A stretch of 64,000 nt of DNA from Massilia oculi (GTDB lineage Bacteria > Pseudomonadota > Gammaproteobacteria > Burkholderiales > Burkholderiaceae_D): assembly GCF_003143515.1 (NCBI RefSeq), contig NZ_CP029343.1, positions 2,604,001-2,668,000 of the forward strand, read 5' to 3'. How positions within the stretch are numbered: the first letter of the stretch is position 1; each line of letters opens with the position of its first letter. Shown piece after piece: positions 30,979 to 40,212 of this stretch. A program made the position numbers and the translations under genes. The notes under the pieces are model-generated. The model was not told where the DNA came from and searched no databases. It saw nothing but the letters and a program-made list of their open reading frames with translations.

Positions 30979-32831
30979 TGCTTGCCCATCGTCTTGTCGA
31001 CGCTCGATTGCGTCTCCGGGTGGTAACGCTCGCGCGCCTTCTTGTAGATGCCTTCGGCCCAGGCACGGTCTTCCGGCTTTTCGCGCAGCGCCGCGTACAG
31101 CGGCACCACGAACTTCTGGCGGCCCACGCTCATCAGGAAGGCTTCGAGCTGCGGACGCACGGCGCGGTAACCGGCGTGCACCGAGGCGCGGTAGAAGCGG
31201 AACGCGACTTCATTGTTCTTCGTATTGGCCAGGTCATGGGCGCGGTCCAGCTCCGCGAGCTTCTTCGCATCGGCCTTGTTGTCGATATCGTTGAGGAACT
31301 TCATCCACTCGACGGCGTTCCAATCCCTGGCCTTGAGCTGCTCGGTCGAGACAGTTCCTTTGACCCAGCCGTCGATCGCGGCATTCAGCTGCGCCAGGCG
31401 CTGCGACACCGCGCGCTGGGCGCTGGCCGGGATGCCGGGACCGTAGATCCACTCGTCCAGCTCGGCCTCGCTCATGATCTTCGGATTGTTCGCCAACAGG
31501 TTCTTGCGCAGGTAGTCCAGGAACTGGTCGTTGGTCACGCTCTGGAAGGCGTGGCCGTCGAACCAGCCGCGCAGGAAGGTGTCGAAGGCGGCGCGGCCGG
31601 CGCGCTGCTCGAGCGTGTGCAGGAACCAGGCGCCCTTCGGATAGGCCAGCGAGGTGTCCGGGTAGTATTCGGCCGAGGTGTCCGGCTGGCGCGAGACCAG
31701 CGATTGCTTCGCCGGCGGCAGGTCCTTCAGCATCTCCAGCGCCTCTTCCTGCTCCAGCTGCAGGTTCATGAGGGCGACTTCCTTGCCGTAGATCTCCTCC
31801 AGGATGCGGGTGGTGACGTAGGTGGTGAAGCCTTCGTTGAGCCACCAGTGCTTCCACGAGGCGTTGGTCACCAGGTTGCCCGACCAGCTGTGCGCCAGTT
31901 CGTGGGCGATCAGGTCGACCAGGCTGCGGTCGCCCGCGATCATGGTCGGGGTGAGAAACGTAAGGCGCGGGTTTTCCATGCCGCCGATCGGGAACGACGG
32001 CGGCAGGACCAGCATGTCGTAGCGTCCCCAGCGATACGGCCCGTACAGCTTCTCGGCCGCTTCCACCATCTTTTCGGTGTCGGCCAGCTCGTACTCCGCC
32101 GCCTTGATGCGTTGCGGCTCGGCGTAGACGCCGGTGCGCCCGCCGAGCGTGCGCGCTTCGAGCTCGCCGATGCCGATCGCCAGCAGGTAGGAAGGAATCG
32201 GCTGCGGCATATTGAACTTCCAGCCTCCCTTGCCGGTGGCCTTCATGTCGTTATCGGCGCTCATCACCACGCGCAGGCCTTGCGGCGCCTCGATGCGCGC
32301 GCTGTAGGTGAAGCGCACCGCCGGCGTATCCTGGATTGGCACCCAGGAGCGGGCATTGATCGCCTGCGACTGGCTGAACATGAACGGGTGCTTGCCCGAC
32401 ATCGTCTGCACCGGCTGAAGCCATTGCAACGCGGTGGCGGTCGGCGCGGTGCGGTAGTGGATGCGCACCTTCTTCTGCTGGCCCGGCAGCTTGACGTGCA
32501 GCGGCTGGCCCTTTTCTTCGTCAAACTTGCCGAGCGAGTAGTCGGCCTTGCGCCAGGCGCCTTTCGCATCCTGCGCCTCGATCTTCGAGATCGTCAGCTC
32601 GCGCGTATCCAGGTCGAGCGTGGTCGCCTTCTTGTCCAGCCAGTCGAGGGTCAGCTCGGCATAGCCATCCAGGCTTTTCTTCGCGAAGTCGGCCTTCAGG
32701 TCCAGGTGCAGCGCCGTGGTCTTGACCTGGTCGTACCTGGCGTAGCTGAGGGGATCGAGGGCGAAGGCGTAGGCGCTCCAGGCGCTCAGGAGGGCTGCGG
32801 TGCTCGCGCGCAGCAGGGTGCTTTTGTTCAT
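30975..32831 (-). CDS. M1 family zinc metallopeptidase, exported
   Basis: This aminopeptidase-type enzyme is 618 residues from the ATG at 32831, where a signal peptide begins (MNKSTLLRASTAALLSAWSAYAFA); the longer frame upstream is unsupported. It has the exopeptidase motif GGMEN (283-287), the zinc site HELAH (H310, E311, H314) with E333 in LNEGFTTY, and a C-terminal helical domain like leukotriene A4 hydrolase. It would release N-terminal amino acids from peptides in the periplasm. It forms a two-gene operon with the serine hydrolase. Confidence 0.93.
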   Translation of the reverse strand: MNKSTLLRASTAALLSAWSAYAFALDPLSYARYDQVKTTALHLDLKADFAKKSLDGYAELTLDWLDKKATTLDLDTRELTISKIEAQDAKGAWRKADYSLGKFDEEKGQPLHVKLPGQQKKVRIHYRTAPTATALQWLQPVQTMSGKHPFMFSQSQAINARSWVPIQDTPAVRFTYSARIEAPQGLRVVMSADNDMKATGKGGWKFNMPQPIPSYLLAIGIGELEARTLGGRTGVYAEPQRIKAAEYELADTEKMVEAAEKLYGPYRWGRYDMLVLPPSFPIGGMENPRLTFLTPTMIAGDRSLVDLIAHELAHSWSGNLVTNASWKHWWLNEGFTTYVTTRILEEIYGKEVALMNLQLEQEEALEMLKDLPPAKQSLVSRQPDTSAEYYPDTSLAYPKGAWFLHTLEQRAGRAAFDTFLRGWFDGHAFQSVTNDQFLDYLRKNLLANNPKIMSEAELDEWIYGPGIPASAQRAVSQRLAQLNAAIDGWVKGTVSTEQLKARDWNAVEWMKFLNDIDNKADAKKLAELDRAHDLANTKNNEVAFRFYRASVHAGYRAVRPQLEAFLMSVGRQKFVVPLYAALREKPEDRAWAEGIYKKARERYHPETQSSVDKTMGKQ

Positions 32832-33013
32832 GGTCTCTCGCAGGGAAGGTCGGCCCGGCAGGCCGAGGCGGGTGCAGGATAGCATGCAGGCCAGGCCAGC
32901 GAAAGCGCGCCGCCCGCCCCTTCGCGCAGGATAAATACGCATGCCGCGGCGCAGCGACCGGGCCGCCTCTGCTATGATCGCGCCCTTCCTCCTGCTGTTT
33001 GCTCATCCGACTG

Positions 33014-33589
33014 ATGGACGCCTTTCTCGTCTCGACCGGCATCGTGGGCCTCGCCGAGATCGGCGACAAGACCCAGTTGCTGGCTTTCCTGCTCGCCGCG
33101 CGCTTTCGCCGCCCCCTGCCGATCGTGTTCGGCATTTTTGTCGCGACCGTGGCCAACCACGCCTTCGCCGCCGCCGTCGGCGCCCTCGTCAGCGAGCTGC
33201 TGGGCCCCGGCGTGATGCGCTGGGTGCTGGGACTGTCCTTCCTGGGGATGGCCGCCTGGGTATTGACGCCGGACGAGATCGACGCCGAGGAAGCGCAGCT
33301 GGCGAAGTACGGCGTGTTCCTGACCACCCTGATCGCCTTTTTTGTCGCCGAGATGGGCGACAAGACCCAGGTCGCCACCGTGGCGCTGGCCGCGCGCTAC
33401 GAGTCGATGGCCGCCATCGTCGCCGGCACCACCTTCGGCATGATGCTGGCCAACGTGCCGGCCGTGTACTTCGGCGAACGCATCGCGAACCGCGTGCCGC
33501 TCAAGCTGGTGCATGGCATCGCTGCGCTGATCTTCGCGGTGCTCGGCATCGCGACCCTGCTGGGGATGGGCGAAGGACTGGGGTTCTAG
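33014..33589 (+). CDS. TMEM165/GDT1 family (UPF0016) cation exporter
   Basis: This 191-residue membrane protein has the two family signatures, EIGDKTQL (residues 15-22) and EMGDKTQV (113-120), in two symmetric halves of three membrane helices each. Bacterial members export manganese or calcium. The ATG at 33014 is chosen because the signature follows directly; an upstream TTG is less likely. A -10-like TATGAT lies about 40 bases upstream. The stop codon overlaps the end of the convergent PHP gene by four bases. Confidence 0.9.
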   Translation: MDAFLVSTGIVGLAEIGDKTQLLAFLLAARFRRPLPIVFGIFVATVANHAFAAAVGALVSELLGPGVMRWVLGLSFLGMAAWVLTPDEIDAEEAQLAKYGVFLTTLIAFFVAEMGDKTQVATVALAARYESMAAIVAGTTFGMMLANVPAVYFGERIANRVPLKLVHGIAALIFAVLGIATLLGMGEGLGF

Positions 33590-35196
33590 TCTTCCTGCAT
33601 GACCCATACCGGCGCCGACCACAGCACGTTGCCGTCGTCCTGGGTCACTTTCGCATAATAGAAGTGGGCGCCCGGGCTCGGGGTGAAGGTCGTCTCGGCC
33701 TGGTCCGACGTCTGCGTGACCGTGCCCTTGCGGCCCGGGACGCCTTCCATGATCGCGACCGAGGCCGCCTTCCGGCCGGTTGAACTGGCAAAGTTCGCCA
33801 CCAGCGCGAGCGGTCCGCGATTGGTGAAGCGCTCGCCCATCAGGCGGCCGTTCGCGGTCAGGACCAGCTGCGAATCCTTGTCCATCGTCGCGAACACGCG
33901 GCGCGCCTTGAGCGCCTCGACGAACGACGCGCGGTTCAGGGCCGTGCCGTTCGGCAGCAGCACGCCGGTGCGGTTGGTGAACGACGCGCCCCAGTTGGCG
34001 CAGTGGTTGTCCTGGTTGGTGCTGAAGGCCAGGCGATAGCCCGCCTCCAGCAGCCGGTTGCAGGCGCCTTCGAAATTGCTGCGGCGGGTCTCGGTCTCGC
34101 TGACGTTGGTCGAGAAGGCGGTGCTGTTCATCACCTCGCACAGCGCCATCGCTTCGCCGCCATCCTCGGTATGGGCCAGCGGCACGCCATCGACCTGGAA
34201 CTGGCCCGAGTGCGCCGGATGGTTGAACTGCCCCACCCAGCCGCGCTCGCGCATCAGCGTGTACAGCGCCGCGTAGTCGCCCTTGGGCGTGCGCGTGTCG
34301 GCCATCAGCTCGCCCCTGGCATTGGTCTCCCAGCCCAGCAGCTCGTCGCTGTTGAAGATGTTGATATGGCCGCCGTTGCTGATGACGCCCCATTCCAGGC
34401 CGTACACCGCGAGGAAATCCGGGTGCTTCCTGGAGAAGCCCGCTGCGCTTTCCAGGCCGGCGCGGTACAGGGCCTTGGCGGCGGCGGGGTCGGCGTCCGG
34501 CGCGCTGCCTTCGGAGCCGTCGTACATGTGGTTGTGTTCGGAGGCGACCAGGATGCCGAGGCCGCGCCCGCGCGCATAGGCGAAGGCATCGATCGGGCCG
34601 TGCGGCGACTCCAGTGGCGACTGGGCGCCCTTGCACTCCGCGATGTCGGCGCCGCCGTCGCTGTGATTGGTCTGGCTGTGCAGGTTGCCGAGATAGACCG
34701 TGTAGGGCAGCGCGCCCGGCGCCGCAACGGCCGCCGGCTCGAAGGCGCGCGGCAGCGGCGAAAACGCCGGCATGGCAGGCAGCAGAGGCGCGCCGACCGC
34801 GATCTGCCAGTCCTGCTCGATTTGCTCATGGGCGTCGCCGCGCACGGTCGCGCGCAGCCGGACGCGGTAGATGCCGCTCGGCGCCGGAGACAATCCCAGG
34901 CGGCCGGACCAGGGCACGGCCACCGTCATTTCATTGCCCGTGAACGGCGCCGCGCCGCGCCAGCGCAGGGCGACGCGGCCGTCTGGCCGGACCAGTTCCA
35001 CCCGCCAGTCGACGGTGTCTGTCCGCGCCAGGCCGGGATAGGCGAACTGCAGGGTGAAAGTCCGCCCCTGGGCCGCGCCGGCCTGGAACGGCGCGAGCAG
35101 GGTGGCTTCGAATTCCTGATGTTCTGCGGGGGCGGCTTGCGCCAGGCTGCAGCACAGCGACAGGGCCAGGAGTGGGGGCAGGAGTGAGGATTTCAT
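33586..35196 (-). CDS. Exported PHP-type metallohydrolase (CehA/McbA-like)
   Basis: This 536-residue protein has a signal peptide (residues 1-21), a beta-rich N-terminal domain and a PHP-type metal site: NLHSQTNHSDG, SEHNHMYDG and EWGVISNGGHINIFN supply the expected His and Asp ligands. A C-terminal beta domain ends the protein. The CehA/McbA branch of the PHP superfamily includes phosphoesterases and carbaryl hydrolases; the substrate here is unknown. It is divergent from the LysR regulator gene. Confidence 0.8.
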   Translation of the reverse strand: MKSSLLPPLLALSLCCSLAQAAPAEHQEFEATLLAPFQAGAAQGRTFTLQFAYPGLARTDTVDWRVELVRPDGRVALRWRGAAPFTGNEMTVAVPWSGRLGLSPAPSGIYRVRLRATVRGDAHEQIEQDWQIAVGAPLLPAMPAFSPLPRAFEPAAVAAPGALPYTVYLGNLHSQTNHSDGGADIAECKGAQSPLESPHGPIDAFAYARGRGLGILVASEHNHMYDGSEGSAPDADPAAAKALYRAGLESAAGFSRKHPDFLAVYGLEWGVISNGGHINIFNSDELLGWETNARGELMADTRTPKGDYAALYTLMRERGWVGQFNHPAHSGQFQVDGVPLAHTEDGGEAMALCEVMNSTAFSTNVSETETRRSNFEGACNRLLEAGYRLAFSTNQDNHCANWGASFTNRTGVLLPNGTALNRASFVEALKARRVFATMDKDSQLVLTANGRLMGERFTNRGPLALVANFASSTGRKAASVAIMEGVPGRKGTVTQTSDQAETTFTPSPGAHFYYAKVTQDDGNVLWSAPVWVMQED

Positions 35197-35273
35197 GATG
35201 CAATTTTTGCAATTTCATGCCTCAGTCATCTTGAGCAGCCTCCCTTAAAAATTGTCATTTCGTCCATTTATTT

Positions 35274-35289
35274 TGATGAATTTCAATCA
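35274..35289. promoter_or_regulatory. Possible LysR-type operator
   Basis: TGAT-N8-ATCA is an AT-rich dyad containing the T-N11-A pattern of LysR-type binding sites. It lies about 45 bases before the LysR ATG in the region shared with the divergent hydrolase gene. The arms are short, so this is weak evidence. Confidence 0.3.
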
Positions 35290-35334
35290 TGGCAACTTGC
35301 CACGAGCCGGATAGCCGTTTATGTTGGCAGCCTC

Positions 35335-36252
35335 ATGATCGACAAGCTCGAAATCACCCACCTGCGCACGCTCGACGCCCTGAACCGCTTCGACACCATC
35401 TCGGCGGCGGCCGAGCACCTGGACGTCTCGCAACAGGCAGTCAGCCTGCAGCTGAAGAAGATCCGCACCATTCTGGGCGACCCGTTGTTCGTGCGCACCG
35501 GCCAGGGCATGGCGCCGACGCCCTATGCGAAGCTGATCGCGCCCCACATCGGCCAGGTGCTGGCGCAGCTGAACGGCATTCCCCTGCCCTTCGAGGTCCG
35601 GCCCGAGCAGGCCGAGCGCACGCTGGTGGTCTCGGGCACCGACTACACCCAGAAGGTGATCGTGGCCGACCTGGTGCGCATGCTGCGGTGCGAGGCGCCG
35701 AGGGTGAAGGTGGCGGTGGTCGACATCGAGGTCAGCGCCCTCACCCGCAAGCTGCACCAGGGCGAGATCGACCTGATTTTCACGGTGGACGGTTACGTCG
35801 CGCCCGGGCTGGTAACGCAGCCCCTGTTCCTCGAGCAGTACCGCTGCGTCACCGGCAACCGCGCGCTGGCCGGCGGCGGCGTCATGTCGCTCGAAAAGCT
35901 GGTGGAGCACGACTTCATCGTCACCAATCCGGGCATGGCCAGTTTCACGGGATCGGCCGACGGCTGGTTCGCGCGCCAGGGATTGCAGCGCCGGGTCGTG
36001 GCGTCGGCGCCGTCCTTCTTCATGGCGCTGGAATACCTGAAGGGATCGGACCTGGTCGCGTTCATGCCATCGCGCCTGCTGCCCTGCGAGGGAGTATTCG
36101 AGATCGGGCTGCCCAAGTACCCGCCGGGCTATCAGGTGGTGGCCGCCCACCATCCGAATGCGCAGAACGATTCCTTCATCACCTGGGTGCTGGAGCGGGT
36201 CGGCTCCCGCCTCGCATCGACTACTCTTGTATCAGCTACAAGCCGCGCTTGA
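35335..36252 (+). CDS. LysR-type transcriptional regulator
   Basis: This 305-residue regulator has an N-terminal winged helix-turn-helix (LRTLDALNRFDTISAAAEHLDVSQQAVSLQLKKIRTILGDPLFVRTGQGM) and a two-lobed ligand-binding domain. It is divergent from the PHP hydrolase and 56 bases upstream of the RidA gene, so either neighbour could be its target. The sequence gives no clue to the effector. Confidence 0.92.
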   Translation: MIDKLEITHLRTLDALNRFDTISAAAEHLDVSQQAVSLQLKKIRTILGDPLFVRTGQGMAPTPYAKLIAPHIGQVLAQLNGIPLPFEVRPEQAERTLVVSGTDYTQKVIVADLVRMLRCEAPRVKVAVVDIEVSALTRKLHQGEIDLIFTVDGYVAPGLVTQPLFLEQYRCVTGNRALAGGGVMSLEKLVEHDFIVTNPGMASFTGSADGWFARQGLQRRVVASAPSFFMALEYLKGSDLVAFMPSRLLPCEGVFEIGLPKYPPGYQVVAAHHPNAQNDSFITWVLERVGSRLASTTLVSATSRA

Positions 36253-36308
36253 TTGCGGCGACCGGTGCGCATGCCTAAGCTGGCGCCTTTCAAAGCAAAG
36301 GAAACCGC

Positions 36309-36719
36309 ATGAGCATCGAACGCATCAATCCGCCCGCGCTGTACGACGGCGCCCCGCATGGCCTGTCCCACGCGACCATCGATCACGAAACCGGCCTGGT
36401 GTTCGTGTCGGGCCAGGTCGACTGGGATCGTGAGTACAAGGTCAGGCACACCACCCTGGCCGGGCAAACCGAAGGCGCGGCGCGCAACCTGATCGCGGTG
36501 CTGGCGGCCGCCGGATCCTCGGTCGAGCAGATCCTGCAGCTGCGCGTCTACGTGCGCGGCGAGATCGGCGAGCACCTGGAGACGGTGGCGCCGATCCTGG
36601 TGCGGCATCTCGGCCTGCCGCGCCCGGCCCTGACCGGCATCGGCGTGGCCTCGCTGGCGTCGCCCGATACCCTGGTCGAAATCGAAGCGGTGGCCAAGCG
36701 CCGCGCACCAAATGTTTAG
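36309..36719 (+). CDS. RidA/YjgF family protein
   Basis: This 136-residue protein matches the RidA fold: GLVFVSGQVDWD, then EGAARNLIAVLAAAGSSVEQILQLRVYV, ending in LVEIEAVAKR. Typical RidA proteins hydrolyse reactive enamine or imine intermediates made by PLP enzymes. The catalytic Arg is normally in RVYVRD or KTTVFL; here RVYVRGEIGEH is the matching stretch. AAAGGAAACCGC precedes the ATG. Confidence 0.88.
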   Translation: MSIERINPPALYDGAPHGLSHATIDHETGLVFVSGQVDWDREYKVRHTTLAGQTEGAARNLIAVLAAAGSSVEQILQLRVYVRGEIGEHLETVAPILVRHLGLPRPALTGIGVASLASPDTLVEIEAVAKRRAPNV

Positions 36720-36763
36720 TAAACCGGCTAAACATATGGGCTGAAACACGGTAAGGATTGCCC

Positions 36764-36777
36764 GGAAACCGGTCTCC
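36764..36777. promoter_or_regulatory. Candidate LacI-family operator before the GH92 gene
   Basis: GGAAACCGGTCTCC is a 14-base dyad with a central CCGG and a single mismatched pair, the form typical of LacI-family operators. It overlaps the predicted -35 box (36775-36780), a position suited to repression. A second short dyad, GTTTAG-N8-CTAAAC, lies at 36714-36733. Confidence 0.5.
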
Positions 36778-36803
36778 ACATATAAGTTGCACTTGGGTAT
36801 AGT
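36775..36803 (+). promoter_or_regulatory. Candidate promoter of the GH92-LacI operon
   Basis: TCCACA (36775-36780) and TATAGT (36798-36803) are separated by 17 bases. Transcription would start about 38 bases before the GH92 ATG, which has GGAG at 36839-36842. Confidence 0.5.
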
Positions 36804-36847
36804 GCAAAAAAACAGGCGGCGTCGTTGCCGCCACATGTGGAGACCTC

Positions 36848-39187
36848 ATGACGGCCAGACTCAACTTCGGACAACTCTCGATCGCCGCCGGTGCGGCATT
36901 CCTGTTTAGTGCAGTTCCCGCCCTGGCCGCCCCGCCGGGCAGCCCGGCCGAAGCCGTGGACGTCTTCATCGGCACCGGCGGCGACGGCCACACCTTCCCC
37001 GGCGCCAGCCGCCCCTTCGGCATGGTGCAGCTCAGCCCCGACACCCAGCACCGCCACTTCCGCCAGAGCTATCCCTGGGCCTCGGGCTACAACTACGCCG
37101 ACAGCTCGATCCTCGGCTTCTCGCACACTCACTTCTCGGGCAGCGGCCACTCCGACCTGGGCGACGTGCTCCTGATGCCCTATAGCGGCGAGACCAAGCT
37201 GGAGCCGGGCTATCCGGAGCGTCCGTTCTCGGGCTACCGTTCGCGCTTCTCGCACGACCAGGAAAAGGCCGAACCCGGCTACTACGCCGTGCGCCTGAAG
37301 GATCATGAAGTCGACGTCGAGCTGACCGCCAGCGAGCGCGTGGGACTGCACCGCTATAAATTCAAGGCCGGCGAGCCGGCCAAGGTGCTGCTCGACCTGC
37401 GCACCAGCATCTACAACTACGACGAGAAGAACCTGTGGGCGCGCCTGCGCGTGCGCAACAGCACCACCATCACCGGCATGCGCGAGACGCGCGGCTGGGC
37501 GCCCGGCCGCCAGGTGCACTTCGCGATCCAGTTCTCGCGCCCGATCGACACCCGCCAGCTGCTGAACCGCGAAGAAGCGATCCCCTACCGCGGCTTCGCC
37601 CCGCCCGGCAAGACCCCGGCAGATAAAGCGCTGGTCGAAGGCAAGCAGCTGATGGCCGACTTCAACTTCGGCGTGCCGCAGGACGGCACGCTGCTGGTGA
37701 AGGTCGCCCTGTCGGCGGTGAGCGAAGACAATGCGATCGCCAACCTGGCCGAGATGCCGGGCTGGGACTTCGACCAGGAGCGCGAGCGCGCCGGCAAGGC
37801 CTGGAACGACGCGCTGGGCGCGGTGAAGGTCGAAGCCGAAGGCCCGATGCGCACCAAGTTCTATACCGCCCTGTACCACACCATGCTGGCGCCGTCGCTG
37901 TTCATGGACCTCGACGGCAGCTACCGCGGCCCGGACAACCAGGTGCACAAGGCGAAGAACTTCCGCTTCCACTCGACCTTCTCGCTGTGGGACACCTACC
38001 GCGCGCTGCACCCGCTGCTCACCATCGTCGCACCCGAGCAGCGCAACGCCGACTTCGTCAACTCGCTGATCGCCTCGCAGCAGCACAGCCCCTACGGCAT
38101 CCTGCCGGTATGGCAGTTCCATGGCCTGGAGACCTGGTGCATGATCGGCTACCACGCGGTGCCGGTGATCGCCGACGCCTACATGAAAGGCATCCGCGGC
38201 TTCGACGCCGACAAGGCCCTGGCCGCGATGACGGCCAGCGCCGAATACGGTCCCTACGGCGGCCTGGAACACTATATGAAGCTGGGCTACGTGCCGATCG
38301 ACCTCGAGAAGGAAGCGGCATCGAAGACCGTCGAATACGCCTTCGACGACTGGACCATCGCGCGCATGGCCGAGAAGATGGGCAAGAAGGATGTTGCGGC
38401 CCGCTACTACAAGCGCGCCCAGAACTACCGCAACGTGTTCGACAAGGAGACCGGCTTCATCCGCGCCCGCAAGTCCACCGGCGAATTCCGCACCCCGTTC
38501 AACCCGGAGCAGTCGAACTTCGGCAGCGACTATACCGAGGGCAGCGCCTGGCAGTATTCCTGGTATATGCCGCACGATAATGCCGGCCTGATCTCCTTCC
38601 TGGGCGGCGACACCAGGCTGGTGGAGAAGATCGACCAGGTGTTCGACGCCAAGGTCGACGAGACCGTGTACGCCCACATGGAAGACATCTCGGGCCTGAT
38701 CGGCCACTACGCCCACGGCAACGAGCCTTCGCACCACGTGGCCTACCTGTACAACTACGCCGGCGCGCCATGGCGCACGCAGGAACGCCTGGCCAACATC
38801 ATGGCCAGCCAGTACAGCGACAAGCCGGACGGCCTGTCGGGCAACGACGACCTGGGCCAGATGTCGGCCTGGTTCGCCTTCACCGCGCTCGGCTTCTATC
38901 CGGTGGCCCCGGCCAGCAACGAGTACGTGATCGGCCGCCCCTTCCTGGACAAGGCGACCCTGAACCTGCCGAACGGGAAGCGCTTCACGGTGCGCGCCGA
39001 CAATCTCTCGAGCGGCAACGGCTACATCGGCCGCGTGACCCTGAACGGCAAGCCCTTGATGCGCACCTTCATCCGCCACGAGGACATCATGGCCGGCGGC
39101 GAACTGGTGTTCACCATGCAGGCCACGCCGAACAAGGACTGGGGCAAGGAGCAGAACGCCCGCCCCTACACCCAGACCAGATATTGA
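36848..39187 (+). CDS. GH92 family glycoside hydrolase (alpha-mannosidase type), exported
   Basis: This 779-residue enzyme has a signal peptide (about residues 1-27) followed by the GH92 start VDVFIGTGGDGHTFPGASRPFGMVQLSPDT. The N-terminal beta-sandwich leads into the (alpha/alpha)6 barrel with FHSTFSLWDTYRALHPLL, GLETWCMIGYHAVPVIADAYMKG and GNDDLGQMSAWFAFTALGFYPVAPA, all GH92 hallmarks. Family members are calcium-dependent exo-acting alpha-mannosidases on glycans. The LacI gene 16 bases downstream probably controls it. No TonB receptor or transporter for the product is next to it. Confidence 0.93.
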   Translation: MTARLNFGQLSIAAGAAFLFSAVPALAAPPGSPAEAVDVFIGTGGDGHTFPGASRPFGMVQLSPDTQHRHFRQSYPWASGYNYADSSILGFSHTHFSGSGHSDLGDVLLMPYSGETKLEPGYPERPFSGYRSRFSHDQEKAEPGYYAVRLKDHEVDVELTASERVGLHRYKFKAGEPAKVLLDLRTSIYNYDEKNLWARLRVRNSTTITGMRETRGWAPGRQVHFAIQFSRPIDTRQLLNREEAIPYRGFAPPGKTPADKALVEGKQLMADFNFGVPQDGTLLVKVALSAVSEDNAIANLAEMPGWDFDQERERAGKAWNDALGAVKVEAEGPMRTKFYTALYHTMLAPSLFMDLDGSYRGPDNQVHKAKNFRFHSTFSLWDTYRALHPLLTIVAPEQRNADFVNSLIASQQHSPYGILPVWQFHGLETWCMIGYHAVPVIADAYMKGIRGFDADKALAAMTASAEYGPYGGLEHYMKLGYVPIDLEKEAASKTVEYAFDDWTIARMAEKMGKKDVAARYYKRAQNYRNVFDKETGFIRARKSTGEFRTPFNPEQSNFGSDYTEGSAWQYSWYMPHDNAGLISFLGGDTRLVEKIDQVFDAKVDETVYAHMEDISGLIGHYAHGNEPSHHVAYLYNYAGAPWRTQERLANIMASQYSDKPDGLSGNDDLGQMSAWFAFTALGFYPVAPASNEYVIGRPFLDKATLNLPNGKRFTVRADNLSSGNGYIGRVTLNGKPLMRTFIRHEDIMAGGELVFTMQATPNKDWGKEQNARPYTQTRY

Positions 39188-39203
39188 CGAAGGAAAGCGC
39201 GCC

Positions 39204-40187
39204 ATGGCCGTTACGATCCGCGACATCGCCCGCGCCACGGGCTACTCGATCGGCACGGTCTCGCGCGCACTGAAGAACCAGGACGGCCTGACCGACAAGA
39301 CGCGCGAACGCATCTGCGCGGTGGCGCGCGAAATGGGTTACGACTTCGCCAAGCTGCGCGAAGGCGACGTGCGCCGCATCGCCTTCTTGCTGCACCGCCA
39401 GCACAACACGCAGTCGGCCAGCCCGTTCTACCTGCCGGTGCTGCACGGCGCCGAGGACGCCTGCCGCAAGCGCGGCATCGCGCTCTCTTTCGTGGTGGTG
39501 GGCCCGGCCGAGCCGGTGCTCGACCTGGTGCGCCTGCACCAGCCCGACGCTCTGCTGTGCGCCGGCTACTTCGAGCCGGAACTGGTGGCGGCGCTGCGCG
39601 ACACCGGCAAGCCACTGGTGCTGCTCGACATGCGCCTGCCCGGCTACCGCTCGCTCAATCCCGACCACGCCCTGGGCGGCTACCTGGCCACGCGCCACCT
39701 GGTCCGGCAGGGCCGGCGCCGCATCGCCATGCTCACCGGCCCGCTGGCGCACCACAGCATCCTGGAGCGCTACCGCGGCTTTCGCAAGGCCTTGTTCGAG
39801 GCGCGCATGCTGGCCGATCCCGACCTCGAGGTCCAGCTGCCCAGCATCGGCAACAGTCTCGACAACGTGCGCCAGGCGGTCGACGCCCTGCTGGCGCGCC
39901 AGCCGCGGCCCGATGCGCTGTTCTGCTACAACGACAGCACGGCCCTCGCCGCCATGCGCCACTGCCTGGAACGCGGCCTGAAGATCCCGCACGACATCGC
40001 GATCGTCGGCTTCGACGACATCAGCGCCGCCTCCAGCGCGATCCCGCCGCTATCCAGCGTCCAGATCGACAAGGATCTGCTCGGGCGGATGGGCGTTGAT
40101 TCGCTGCTGGAGAAGGTGGACGGCGCCAGCCTGGAACAGACGCTCGCAGTGCAGCTGGTGGTGCGCGAGAGCAGCAACGACGACTGA
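39204..40187 (+). CDS. LacI family transcriptional regulator
   Basis: This 327-residue regulator has the LacI headpiece (TIRDIARATGYSIGTVSRALKNQDGLTDKTRERICAVAREMGYD) and a periplasmic-binding-like effector domain ending in PPLSSVQIDKDLLGRMGVDSLLEK. It lies directly downstream of the GH92 gene in the same transcript, so it likely represses it in response to a sugar, probably mannose or a manno-oligosaccharide by association. Confidence 0.93.
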   Translation: MAVTIRDIARATGYSIGTVSRALKNQDGLTDKTRERICAVAREMGYDFAKLREGDVRRIAFLLHRQHNTQSASPFYLPVLHGAEDACRKRGIALSFVVVGPAEPVLDLVRLHQPDALLCAGYFEPELVAALRDTGKPLVLLDMRLPGYRSLNPDHALGGYLATRHLVRQGRRRIAMLTGPLAHHSILERYRGFRKALFEARMLADPDLEVQLPSIGNSLDNVRQAVDALLARQPRPDALFCYNDSTALAAMRHCLERGLKIPHDIAIVGFDDISAASSAIPPLSSVQIDKDLLGRMGVDSLLEKVDGASLEQTLAVQLVVRESSNDD

Positions 40188-40212
40188 GCGTCGTCTAGCC
40201 CAGGCAGCCGGC

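Noticed and set aside
32880..33013. A yybP-ykoY manganese riboswitch before the TMEM165-type gene
   Set aside because: Such riboswitches often precede this family, but the likely promoter leaves only about 30 bases of leader and I see no matching stem structure.
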